Positions 1 through 7,466 of a stretch of 12,557 bases of DNA are shown piece by piece. The notes beneath the pieces were generated by a model, which had not been told where the DNA came from, did no database searches, and was given only the letters and a program-made list of their open reading frames with translations. The stretch comes from an uncultured Campylobacter sp. GTDB taxonomy: Bacteria; Campylobacterota; Campylobacteria; Campylobacterales; Campylobacteraceae. The translations under genes and the position numbers were made by a program. Position 1 is the first letter of the stretch, and each line of letters begins with the position of its first letter. The stretch lies in NCBI RefSeq assembly GCF_938018035.1, contig NZ_CALIJF010000301.1, positions 1 to 12,557 of the forward strand, read 5' to 3'.

Positions 1-35
1 GCGGCGCAAATTTTCGAGATAGAAATTTAAACGAC

Positions 36-788
36 ATGAATTTAAACTCAAAAGATGAGGTAAAATTTCAAAATTTAAACCCGGGCGGTGTTTCATCGCG
101 GGGCGCTAAAACTCGTGATTACGATAAAGAACCGTTAGTCATCAAAGATTATATAACGATCGTATATATTATAACTATAGCGGTATTGCTTTGTTTTGCC
201 ATGTTTATAAATTTAGTATTTAATATCCCCTACGATAGAAAAGTTGCAAATATTTTACTTACTGTACCTTTAGTTGCCAGAGTCCTTAAGGGTTTTTCGC
301 AGCATTACGGAAGAAAATTTATATTTTTAAACTCAAGCATAAAATGTATAAAATCAGGCGAGCAGCTCGTAATGAAATTTGATGAGATTTTATATTTCAA
401 AAAGACTTTCGCATTTTTTTATGAAAGCGAAACACATAAATATACGGAAACGGAAAGAATCGCAGGAAAAACCTGTCTTGCCATATACGTACTCGCTTAT
501 ATTTATGGTGCGATATTTGATGATTCTATGATAGTTTTCATAATGTTATTTTGCTGTATGGGAGCGGTTGTATTCATTTTTACACCGCAAATGATTTTTC
601 ATCTGTTTAAGGGCGGATTATTTTCATGTAGGTTTGTCGATGCTTTAATTATAGACGCGCTTTACAATAAATTTTTTATATTTATACCCACTAATAAAGA
701 ATATAACGAGCTTAAAAAATATATGGAACTAAAATTTAATAAAGACCTTGACGCGCCAAATTATCTTTTAAGAGTTAAAAATTTTTAA
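36..788 (+). CDS. Membrane protein of unknown function
   Basis: I do not recognise this 250-residue protein. After a polar N-terminus of about 38 residues there is a strong hydrophobic segment (about 40-63), a weaker one at about 70-85, and two more at about 145-160 and 163-188, so it is probably an integral inner-membrane protein with three or four passes. Between the pairs lies a soluble stretch (about 92-140) alternating short hydrophobic and charged runs, as a small beta domain would; a PH-like fold is possible but not shown. The C-terminus is soluble and lysine-rich. The start is uncertain: no Shine-Dalgarno precedes this ATG, and the frame has no stop back to the left edge, so the true start may lie outside the window. 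The gene is AT-rich, unlike its GC-richer convergent neighbour, which hints at separate acquisition. It ends 28 nt before the 3' end of the opposing gene. Confidence 0.7.
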   Translation: MNLNSKDEVKFQNLNPGGVSSRGAKTRDYDKEPLVIKDYITIVYIITIAVLLCFAMFINLVFNIPYDRKVANILLTVPLVARVLKGFSQHYGRKFIFLNSSIKCIKSGEQLVMKFDEILYFKKTFAFFYESETHKYTETERIAGKTCLAIYVLAYIYGAIFDDSMIVFIMLFCCMGAVVFIFTPQMIFHLFKGGLFSCRFVDALIIDALYNKFFIFIPTNKEYNELKKYMELKFNKDLDAPNYLLRVKNF

Positions 789-816
789 CTCAGGTATTTT
801 TCGAATTTACGAAGTC

Positions 817-1674
817 TCATTCCACAAGCCGCGCGCGGATATCGCCGAAGAGCAGCACGTCCTTCAAAACGGCGTGATCGGCGTAGCCGCGCTCGTTTAG
901 GCTCAGGTGTAGCTCGCCTCGGCTGCTCGAAAATATCGGCTGGTTGATGAAAACCACGTAGATCGCCGCAGCCTGCTTATCCGTGCCCGCGCCGTGCCCT
1001 TTAAAATTTACGTCCGTTGTGCCGGTTTTCGTGTCTGCTCCGCTAGAGCTTGCGCTTGCCGCTGCGCCGGAGTTTGTATCCGCATCGCTAGGCGGCGCGA
1101 CGCCAAGCTCGCTCGCGATATTTGCGGCGGCGCTTCCGCGCGGCCTTTCGATGTCGATCCTTCCGTCGGCGCTCTTTGCGCCCGCGGCTCGGACGAAAAA
1201 TTTATCGCCCGAGTGCGGGATTTTAGAGAAATTGAAAAACAAACTCAGCAGGTCGTTCGTCGCAAAATAAGGCAAAATTTCATCGCTTACGAGCTGTAGC
1301 TCGCCGCCCGCGCCCTTGAACTTTTGAAATTTTATCGTTTTGCGCGCGTAGTCGAAGGCGTAGGTTTTGCGCTCGTTTTTCGTCGTTTTGCCCTTTTTGC
1401 GCGAGACCTCGTGGACGTAGAGATCGGGCATCAAAAGCCCCGCCACGACGCGCCCCTTTGAGCGGAAGCTCTCGCGCCTTTGCCCGCTTAGGCTGCCCGC
1501 GACGCCCTGCGCAACGGCATCCATGACGATCTCGTAGCGATCACCCTCGCGCACGAGCCGCGTATTTGCGCTGCCGACCGCGCCGAAAACGCCGAACGAA
1601 ATCTCATATTTCGCGCTGATCGTCTCGCCCAAAACCGCGCTCGCGCACAAAATCAAAATAGCAAAAAATTTCAT
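817..1674 (-). CDS. DUF3108-like periplasmic protein
   Basis: This 285-residue secreted protein begins with a signal peptide of about 16 residues (MKFFAILILCASAVLG), with cleavage likely just before Glu17. The mature part starts with alternating beta strands (AKYEISFGVFGAVGSANTRL), contains a basic patch near 92-105 (RKKGKTTKNERK) and has a short-strand C-terminus. This matches what I know of DUF3108 proteins, periplasmic beta-rich proteins of unknown function in Proteobacteria and Campylobacterota; the assignment rests on overall pattern only. Residues about 192-235 are a low-complexity Ala/Ser/Gly/Thr/Asp insert that interrupts the last beta region. The start has AGGA nine bases upstream and a closer TAGGG. 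Upstream lies a long stretch without an intact gene, so it is probably transcribed alone. A run of seven G (minus strand) sits about 27 nt before the start. Confidence 0.7.
   Translation of the reverse strand: MKFFAILILCASAVLGETISAKYEISFGVFGAVGSANTRLVREGDRYEIVMDAVAQGVAGSLSGQRRESFRSKGRVVAGLLMPDLYVHEVSRKKGKTTKNERKTYAFDYARKTIKFQKFKGAGGELQLVSDEILPYFATNDLLSLFFNFSKIPHSGDKFFVRAAGAKSADGRIDIERPRGSAAANIASELGVAPPSDADTNSGAAASASSSGADTKTGTTDVNFKGHGAGTDKQAAAIYVVFINQPIFSSSRGELHLSLNERGYADHAVLKDVLLFGDIRARLVE
970..1101 (-). repeat. Low-complexity in-frame insert in the DUF3108-like protein
   Basis: Codons for residues about 192-235 encode almost only Ala, Ser, Gly, Thr, Asp and Lys (for example GAAASASSSGADTKTGTTD), then VNFKGHG. 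The flanking sequence on both sides is ordinary strand-forming protein, so this looks like an expanded disordered loop. No exact tandem unit remains. Confidence 0.5.
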
Positions 1675-1713
1675 CCCTACCGTCCTTTCGCTTTGCTGCG
1701 CCCCCCCATCATA

Positions 1714-1761
1714 CGGCGCCCGTTAAATTTACGCTCTGCGCGCCGCTCGTAAAGCTCGCGC
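1714..1761. repeat. Dispersed intergenic repeat, copy 1
   Basis: This stretch contains CCCGTTAAATTTACGCTC, then a GCGC-rich segment and TAAAGCTCGCGC. The same order recurs at 2071-2119 with small changes. A shorter related piece, GTTAAATTTACGC, lies near 2152. The region 1675-2277 otherwise shows no intact gene; the long plus-strand frame across it has no credible composition or ribosome binding site. Confidence 0.5.
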
Positions 1762-2070
1762 GAGAATCTGCGTCGCGTCTGTAAAATTTAAGCCTAAAAG
1801 CAAAACTCGCGCCGCCTATTTCATTTTCTCCATAGCGCGATTAAATATCAGCCGTCACTCCTTGCCGTCGTGAAAGGCCGCCGCCTTGCCCGCCTAAAGA
1901 TGCCGACTGTCGCCGCTTTTATATTTACGACGCATATACGGCTCGGCGCACGCTTGCCAGAAATCGGAGCGATTTTATATTTCGTGCAGGCTGCTTCATC
2001 GCAAAGCGTGCCTATGAATAAATCAAAATTTCATATTGCGGCTATGTTTGTACTTCGCACTAGCCGCTAC

Positions 2071-2119
2071 GCCGCGCCCGTTAAATTTACGCTCTTTGCG
2101 CTGCACATAAAGCTCGCGC
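2071..2119. repeat. Dispersed intergenic repeat, copy 2
   Basis: Second copy of the element at 1714-1761: GCGCCCGTTAAATTTACGCTC is shared almost exactly, followed by a GCGC-rich stretch and TAAAGCTCGCGC. It is followed at once by TTAAAATTTACGCC and, 30 bases later, by GTTAAATTTACGC, so this part of the spacer is a cluster of related AAATTT-centred pieces. Confidence 0.5.
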
Positions 2120-2277
2120 TTAAAATTTACGCCGTCGCCATTAAAGTGCTTGTTAAATTTACGCTTTTTACTCGGCGCTATTTTGTGCCGCAAATACAGC
2201 CGCGTCGGTTGCTTGCAAATTCGATCAAATTTAAACGGATCCGCTTTCAACGACCTGCGCGGGTCAAATTTGAAAAT

Positions 2278-2707
2278 TTAATCCTTCCAAAGCCACCATT
2301 TCAGCTTGGCTTTGTCGGGACGAGGCGTATTTGCGTAGTAGCTGGCCTCGGTAAACGTAGAGGATGCATCTGCCGCGCCCGGAGCGCCTTTGTGCGTTCA
2401 AACATCTCATCTGGATCTGCGTCTTTTAGCGAAGCGATATCCTCGTAAGCAGCGCCAACAGATCCGCCTCTGTCTCCTCGCCGACATAGGGGATTTTCCC
2501 AAAATCGCTCAAATTTACCTCAAATTTCTTTTCAGCTCCGCCAAGCTCGCCGCTTTGAATGAAATTTTAAATTTCGTTCAAAAACGCCACGAGCTCGCTA
2601 AATTTTATCTTGCTGCCGTGCCGGCTCGCCTTTTGATGCATCCTTACCAGGCAGCTCTCGTAAGCAGACAGACTATGCCGGTCGAACCTCTTTCCGAGCT
2701 CGATGTG
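2278..2707 (-). pseudogene. Decayed gene of unknown function
   Basis: Three consecutive minus-strand pieces in three frames read like real protein. Piece 1 (from 2707) begins HIELGKRFDRHSLSAYESC and, after an in-frame TAA at 2569-2567, continues KKFEVNLSDFGKIPYVGEE until a stop at 2428-2426. Piece 2 overlaps its end and reads AYEDIASLKDADPDEMFER. Piece 3 ends with ASYYANTPRPDKAKLKWW then LWKD and a natural TAA at 2280-2278. Joined, they give about 140 residues. The internal stop falls inside an AAATTTAAAATTT stretch. No family was recognised. Two frameshifts plus a stop make a functional product very unlikely. It lies between the AT-rich helicase block and the repeat-bearing spacer, and has the GC-rich codon style of the host chromosome. 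Confidence 0.55.
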
Positions 2708-2739
2708 TTACTATTCGGTTCATATTCGCGCTTTTAACA

Positions 2740-2765
2740 GTTTGTCAAACTATGGGCTTTGCCCA
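2740..2765. repeat. Two adjacent palindromes at a base-composition boundary
   Basis: GTTTGTCAAAC (2740-2750, arms 5, centre 1) is followed two bases later by TGGGCTTTGCCCA (2753-2765, arms 5, loop 3). They sit where the GC-rich decayed gene gives way to the AT-rich block holding the helicase. The second could form a short hairpin in the helicase transcript, but no U-run follows it on the minus strand, so it is a poor Rho-independent terminator. Confidence 0.4.
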
Positions 2766-2874
2766 AAACATTCTTAAAATAGTGCAGGTATAAAATTCTG
2801 CAGTTATTATAAAATGCTATTCTCTATTCCAAAATTACTAATCTTCTAAACTTAACATATCTTTTTAAAATTTA

Positions 2875-4626
2875 CTAAATATTATTCTTTACTTTTAAAA
2901 TTTTGACGTCATTTTTATTGTTTTTTATATTAAAGTTCCTTATTACATGCTGTTGAGTTTCAGGCGACCAGTAAATTTTAAGATATTTTTTTGTCCTAGT
3001 GATCGCTGTATAAAAAATATTGTGCGAGATATTTTCTTCAATCTCTCTTGTAATCACTATTTTTACGCTATCATACTCCAAGCCTTGTGATTTATGAATA
3101 GAAATAGCATAAGCCAATACAAATGGAATTTTTTCAATATCACCATCATTATCTGTATTTATATTTTTATCTACACTAAAACCAACAATAGATTTATTAT
3201 CATTTTTAGAAATAAGTTCTAAGCCGGCAGTAAAAACATGACCGTCTTCAAAAATTTTATCGACTTCTACCTCAAAATAGAGTTCATTTTCTTCTGTTTT
3301 GTCTATAATTTTTATTATTTTTCCCTTCAAATTATTGTGTAAATCGCTTATAAAAAAATTATTATCCACAAATAAAATAGGATCTTCTACTTTAAATTCA
3401 AAATTTCCGATTTCAAAAGATTGATTTTTATTTACTATTTGTAAAAATTTATTAATATTATTTACCCCATAAAGACCATCGTAATTCAAACAAAGCACAA
3501 TTTCATCATCATGTTCTTTCTTAAAAATTTCATCATTCTTTTCGTCTAGGTTTAAAGAATATTTACCCCATGCGCAAAATTCTGTTATTGTATTACCCTC
3601 ATCTTTAAAATTTCTAACACTCTCCCAAAATTTTAACAACTCATCGACATTGGTTCTGTACGGCTTTTTAAGCTCAAACAGGCAATATTTTGGTAAAAAA
3701 TCTCTTGCTATATTAAACCAGGTACCATACTGTATAGCCTCTATTTGATACGTATCTCCGACTAAAATTAGTTGTTTAAATTTGGCCTTTTCTATTATCT
3801 TTACCATATCGGCATTACTAACGGTGCTGCACTCATCAATAAAAAGCAACTCACATTCAATATCTTGACTTTTATCGCCTAAAAATTTTGTAATCGTCCT
3901 CGTATTAGCATTATTGGCATTATCGACTTTCGTTTTTAGATTTTCTATAGCTGGATTTGTTTGGGCTAGAAAAATTTGCTTTTGAGACGTATATAAATTT
4001 GAAATATAGTTTATTAAAGTCGATTTTCCAGTCCCAGCGGCTCCATAGATAAAAGCAACTTTTGATTTTAAAAAAATCTTATTTATGACATCTATTTTTA
4101 CTTCGTCATCTATATATTTTTTACAATCCTCTATCTTGGACGCAATAAATTTATCGTAATCAATTATGCCATTTTGAGCCAACTGTTTTAATTGTGTAAG
4201 AATTTTTATTACATTTTCTTCGTATTCTTTAATGTAATAGTTTCCATTCCAATTACAAATTGCTCGATCTTTATGCTTTTCATAAAGTAAGTTATTAAAA
4301 TTCTGAACCAAATTATCCAAATTATTAAAATAAGATGATAACTCCTTCTTTTTTGTGTATAAAACTCCGTTGTCTTGAGTATTTTGAATTATAAATCTAG
4401 CCAGAAACTCGTGCTCTCTATTTTTATACTCAATGCATTCAAGCAAGTCCGATATTTTTGGATTGTGTCCGCACAGACTTGAAACAAACGGCATATCGTC
4501 AAAAGGAATGCTTTCATACTTTAAATATAAATTAGATAATATATAATTTGGCTTATCATTTATTAAGCCCGTCGAGTAATTATATTTTGGTTTTAAAATT
4601 TGTTCTTTTATAATTTTGTTATTCAT
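2875..4626 (-). CDS. Superfamily 1 (RecD/Pif1-like) helicase, 3' part of a larger protein
   Basis: The protein (583 residues from this ATG) has a full set of SF1 helicase motifs: Walker A GAAGTGKST (195-203), motif Ia near 219-231 (FLAQTNPAIENL), Walker B LLFIDECS (D264, E265), motif III GDTYQ (290-294), an arginine in PYRTN (R324), motif V HKSQGLEYDS (511-520, as in UvrD_C_2 domains) and motif VI YTAITRTKKYL with R544. It should use ATP to move on or unwind nucleic acid. The N-terminal 190 residues are helical and not recognised. The ATG has no Shine-Dalgarno, and its frame is open without a stop for 60 more codons, back to 4806, reading as plausible protein. The annotated start is therefore probably internal and the true N-terminus is the upstream ORF. 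Codons are very AT-rich compared with pyrF-nusB-ribH, suggesting horizontal acquisition. A defence or DNA-repair role is inference. Confidence 0.85.
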   Translation of the reverse strand: MNNKIIKEQILKPKYNYSTGLINDKPNYILSNLYLKYESIPFDDMPFVSSLCGHNPKISDLLECIEYKNREHEFLARFIIQNTQDNGVLYTKKKELSSYFNNLDNLVQNFNNLLYEKHKDRAICNWNGNYYIKEYEENVIKILTQLKQLAQNGIIDYDKFIASKIEDCKKYIDDEVKIDVINKIFLKSKVAFIYGAAGTGKSTLINYISNLYTSQKQIFLAQTNPAIENLKTKVDNANNANTRTITKFLGDKSQDIECELLFIDECSTVSNADMVKIIEKAKFKQLILVGDTYQIEAIQYGTWFNIARDFLPKYCLFELKKPYRTNVDELLKFWESVRNFKDEGNTITEFCAWGKYSLNLDEKNDEIFKKEHDDEIVLCLNYDGLYGVNNINKFLQIVNKNQSFEIGNFEFKVEDPILFVDNNFFISDLHNNLKGKIIKIIDKTEENELYFEVEVDKIFEDGHVFTAGLELISKNDNKSIVGFSVDKNINTDNDGDIEKIPFVLAYAISIHKSQGLEYDSVKIVITREIEENISHNIFYTAITRTKKYLKIYWSPETQQHVIRNFNIKNNKNDVKILKVKNNI

Positions 4627-4703
4627 TTTATAGAGTAAATATCTTAAAACATTGGAACCTTTGGAATTGTTTAAACAAGCATCTCTACATTTATTTAAGA
4701 TAT

Positions 4704-5660
4704 CTAGAAAAAATGTCTGTATACGCCCACTACTAATTTCTTGTTTAAATTTATCATACTCACTGTCTTCAAAATAAATGATATCAAGTAAATTGCAGTC
4801 ATTCCTTTAATATAGTCATTAATCCTCTGTATTTCAGTGCTTGAACCAAAATTGCCAACCGTTTTTGTAAAAATATTAGCAAAATTTTCAAATTCGCATG
4901 GTCTTATCGACACTACAATATCCGATATAAGCAGAATAGGCATACTCTTATTTTGAATAAATATATTGGTTTTATCAAGTACTGCTTTTATTGCATAATT
5001 GCCATTTATGCTTGTTTTACTAAAAGCCACTATGCGACTAAATTTACTAACATTATCCGTAGCGTTGGTTAAAGTAATCTCATAAATAATTTCTTCTTTT
5101 ATAAAAACGGGCTTGATTTTCCAAACATAATACCTATTTTTGTTGCTCTTATTTGAACTTAACTTAAAATCTTCAAATTTATTTAGCTCTAATAGAATTT
5201 TCTCATAATACTCGTCTAAATTCTTATCTAGTCCTAATGGAAACTTATGTAAATTATTAAGGATTTTTAAATTAAATTTTTTTATACAAAGTTTTTTTAA
5301 ACGCAACATGTATTCATAATATTTTAACATCAATCGTTCTGAATTATTCTTATCATGTGTATAGTGAGATTCTGATATCTGAAGTAAATTATGAAATTTT
5401 ATTATGAATCTAAATTCGTTGCTTATACTAGCTACTCTGCTTGGTATTGACGGTATTTTTTTCTTTGCTTCTTCTAAACTTATGTTATCATCTAATCCAT
5501 TAAGACATAGATTTATATACATCGAACAATGTTCTATTAAATTTCTAAGCTGAGGAAGAATATCTTGTGACAAAAAACCACGATCTTTGAGTATCGAATT
5601 GTTATCTATACTTTTACAAATATGTTCATCAATGGCTTTTATTTGATCTAAAATTTTCAT
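4704..5660 (-). CDS. N-terminal part of helicase-linked protein with HEPN-like RNxxxH motif
   Basis: This 318-codon ORF has a strong Shine-Dalgarno (AAGGAG at 5671-5666, five bases before the ATG) and is the translational entry point of the AT-rich block, 84 nt after pyrF. It is mostly helical. Residues 39-44 (RNLIEH, within DILPQLRNLIEHCSMYI) fit the RNxxxH form of the R-x(4-6)-H motif of HEPN ribonuclease domains; whether the fold is HEPN is unproven. Residues about 180-235 look beta-rich. After residue 285 (near 4806) the reading becomes dubious: the -1 frame opens exactly there, is more coding-like (third-position GC 7 of 31 codons against 13 of 32 in this frame) and continues in phase into the helicase. 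The last 32 residues are thus probably an out-of-frame tail. Most likely this is the front of one protein of roughly 930 residues carrying a frameshift. Confidence 0.7.
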   Translation of the reverse strand: MKILDQIKAIDEHICKSIDNNSILKDRGFLSQDILPQLRNLIEHCSMYINLCLNGLDDNISLEEAKKKIPSIPSRVASISNEFRFIIKFHNLLQISESHYTHDKNNSERLMLKYYEYMLRLKKLCIKKFNLKILNNLHKFPLGLDKNLDEYYEKILLELNKFEDFKLSSNKSNKNRYYVWKIKPVFIKEEIIYEITLTNATDNVSKFSRIVAFSKTSINGNYAIKAVLDKTNIFIQNKSMPILLISDIVVSIRPCEFENFANIFTKTVGNFGSSTEIQRINDYIKGMTAIYLISFILKTVSMINLNKKLVVGVYRHFF

Positions 5661-5744
5661 AATTTCTCCTTATAACTTAGAAATATTATTAAAAATATGT
5701 CGGAAAGCTTTTCGCGCTTATTTTTCTTTATTAAAACACTGCTT

Positions 5745-6440
5745 TTATAACTCATAAATTTGCCTTAAAATCCGCTCGCAAATTTCGCGCGGATCGGCGC
5801 TTTGATAGATCGGACGACCTACCACGATAAAATCAGCCCCCGCCTCGCGCGAGGCGCCCAGATCCGCTACTCGCTTTTGATCCCCCGCACTCTCGCCAAA
5901 CGGCCTTACGCCCGGGCAGAGAGTGATGAATTTTGCGCTCGTTGCGTCCTTTATCAGGCGGCTCTCGAACGCCGAGCAGACCATGCCGTCAAGCCCCGCT
6001 TCGTAGCTCATCACGCTAAATTTTCGCACGGCGTCGCTTAAATTTTGCTCGTAAACCGCGCTAAATTCCATCTCGTCAAAGCTAGTTAGCGCAGAGACTG
6101 CAAGCACCAGCGGACGCGAAGCTAGCTTATCCAGCCGCTCCATCACGGTAGCCATCGCGCGTTTGCCGCTGCTTGCGTGTACGTTTATCATATCTACGCC
6201 GAGCCTGGCGATCTCCTCGGCGGCGTCTGCCATCGTGTTTGGGATGTCGTAGAGCTTTAGATCGAGGAAAATTTTAAAATTTCCGAGCTTTTTTAGCTCC
6301 TCCACAAAGCCTGCTCCGTCGCGCAAATAGGCTCGCAAGCCCACTTTTAGCCAAATTTTATCCGCAACGTCCGCAAGTCCCTCCGCTAGCTGTAAGCACT
6401 GCTGCTTCGAGCCCAGATCAAGCGCGACGCAGAGCTTCAC
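5745..6440 (-). CDS. pyrF: Orotidine 5'-phosphate decarboxylase
   Basis: Cytosolic TIM-barrel enzyme that decarboxylates OMP to UMP, the last step of de novo pyrimidine synthesis. The 231-residue length is normal. Visible family marks are the early VALDLG (D8), LKVG (K32), the catalytic LDLKLYDIPNT with D60, K62 and D65, then CPGVRP and the phosphate-binding VGRP near 207-210. The start is GTG, overlapping the nusB stop as GTGA, so translation is probably coupled to nusB. It is the third gene of the ribH-nusB-pyrF run. The AT-rich helicase block begins 84 nt downstream in the same orientation and could receive read-through transcription; I see no convincing terminator between them. Confidence 0.96.
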   Translation of the reverse strand: MKLCVALDLGSKQQCLQLAEGLADVADKIWLKVGLRAYLRDGAGFVEELKKLGNFKIFLDLKLYDIPNTMADAAEEIARLGVDMINVHASSGKRAMATVMERLDKLASRPLVLAVSALTSFDEMEFSAVYEQNLSDAVRKFSVMSYEAGLDGMVCSAFESRLIKDATSAKFITLCPGVRPFGESAGDQKRVADLGASREAGADFIVVGRPIYQSADPREICERILRQIYEL

Positions 6441-7075
6441 TGCTTATCCTTGCCGCGTACTGCGCCTTTGTTGCCCGCGGGTCTTTTTGAGAGGGTGCCT
6501 CTGCCGCCAGCAGATTTTTTCGGCGCGGTAAAGCTTTTACGCCCAGCGCTACTTTTTGGTGCAGTATTTTTACCAGCAGCGCTCTTTTTCGATGCCGCGT
6601 TTTTGCCGACTTTGAAATTCCTATCAGCGCCCTCTTTTTTCGACGCGGCGTCTTTGCCTCGTTCGCCTGTCTTAAAATTTTTACTTCGTTCGCCCGTTTT
6701 GAAATTTTTGCCCGTTTTCTCCGTCTTAAATTTATCTCCGGTCTTGAAATTCTTCTCCGTTTTAAATTTTTTGCTCGCGGCGGATTCGGATTTTTTTGCG
6801 GACGCGCTGCGAGTTTTCAAATTAGCGGGCTTTTTAGACGGTCTGCTTCTGCTTGCCGTAGAATTTTTCGGCGTACCGCTCCGCTTTGCCTTAGTAAAAT
6901 TTTTCGTCTCGCCGTCCGCGCCTGCGGGGATGAAATTTTTCGCCGCAACGTTGCTGTCCGAAATAGCGGAGTTTTTCACCGCAGCGGGCTTGGAATTTTC
7001 GCTTGTCGTCGAGGATAGCTCGGAATTTACGCTTGCCGTCGTATTCGGCTTGGAAATTTTATCCGCCGCGATATT
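6437..7075 (-). repeat. Lys/Ser/Ala-rich low-complexity extension of NusB
   Basis: This part codes for residues about 131-342. Degenerate units are visible: KNFKTGD, KNFKTGERS, KNFKTGERG and RNFKVGK, then SKK-SAAGKN-type units. The phenylalanine-lysine pairs are mostly encoded by AAATTT-type sequence, the hexamer over-used between genes in this window. The units are not identical at DNA level, so this is an old or drifting repeat. Confidence 0.7.
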
Positions 7076-7465
7076 TACGGGGCTATCTTTTAGCGCGTCC
7101 AGCACGCCGTTTATAAATCTTGGCGAGATGCCAAGCTCTTTGGCGGAGTTGATCGCTTCGTTTATGACGATGCCCGCATCCGTGTCCGTAAAGCGCAGTT
7201 CATACGCCCCGAGTCGCAGTATCGCGCGCTCCAGAGCCGAAATTTCGGCGAGCTTGAATTCCTTTAAATTTTCATCTATCAGCGCATCGACTGCAGCGAG
7301 ATTTTCGCTAGCGCCGCGCAGAAGCGCCAGCGTCCAGTTGCGCTGCTCGTTGCGAATGCGCTTTTCTTCCAGATACTCGTCCGCAAAGTCCTCGCCGCCG
7401 CCGTTCATATCCCGGGAGTAAAGCAGCGAGATCGCAGCGAGCCTGGCTTGGTGTCTGGTGGCCAT
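6437..7465 (-). CDS. nusB: Transcription antitermination factor NusB with a long basic tail
   Basis: Residues 1 to about 130 form a complete NusB: ATRHQARLAAISLLYSRDM at the start, LAEISALERAILRLGAYEL (72-90) and VINEAINSAKELGISPRF (100-117). NusB pairs with NusE (ribosomal S10) on boxA RNA for rRNA antitermination. The family is usually about 130-150 residues, but this ORF has 342: about 210 extra C-terminal residues rich in Lys, Ser, Ala, Gly and Thr, with short repeats of the type NFKTGE/D-R/K (about 239-269) and AASKK/SAGKN (about 280-320). The tail has no hydrophobic core and is probably disordered and strongly positive, so it may bind RNA. The ATG is one base after the ribH stop; the stop overlaps the pyrF GTG. 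The frame is uninterrupted to the normal overlap with pyrF, which argues against a simple read-through artefact. Confidence 0.93.
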   Translation of the reverse strand: MATRHQARLAAISLLYSRDMNGGGEDFADEYLEEKRIRNEQRNWTLALLRGASENLAAVDALIDENLKEFKLAEISALERAILRLGAYELRFTDTDAGIVINEAINSAKELGISPRFINGVLDALKDSPVNIAADKISKPNTTASVNSELSSTTSENSKPAAVKNSAISDSNVAAKNFIPAGADGETKNFTKAKRSGTPKNSTASRSRPSKKPANLKTRSASAKKSESAASKKFKTEKNFKTGDKFKTEKTGKNFKTGERSKNFKTGERGKDAASKKEGADRNFKVGKNAASKKSAAGKNTAPKSSAGRKSFTAPKKSAGGRGTLSKRPAGNKGAVRGKDKQ

Positions 7466-7466
7466 T

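Noticed and set aside
1701..1707. Run of seven C (G on the coding strand) before the DUF3108-like gene as a phase-variation switch
   Set aside because: Campylobacter phase-variable tracts are usually eight or more bases, and this one is outside the coding frame; no evidence of variability.
1870..2448. 192-codon plus-strand ORF across the spacer
   Set aside because: No ribosome binding site, very basic and repeat-driven composition, and its 3' part is antisense to the better-supported decayed gene.
5700..5744. Terminator between pyrF and the helicase block (GAAAGCTTTTC)
   Set aside because: Stem of only about four A/T-rich pairs; too weak to call.
2740..5750. Flanking direct or inverted repeats (att sites) of the AT-rich block
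   Set aside because: Comparing the two edges by eye gave only weak AT-rich similarity near 2802-2817 and 5736-5751, not above chance.
6450..7421. 323-codon plus-strand ORF antisense to nusB
   Set aside because: Mirror image of the Lys/Ser/Ala-rich NusB tail; no ribosome binding site and a composition explained entirely by the opposite strand.
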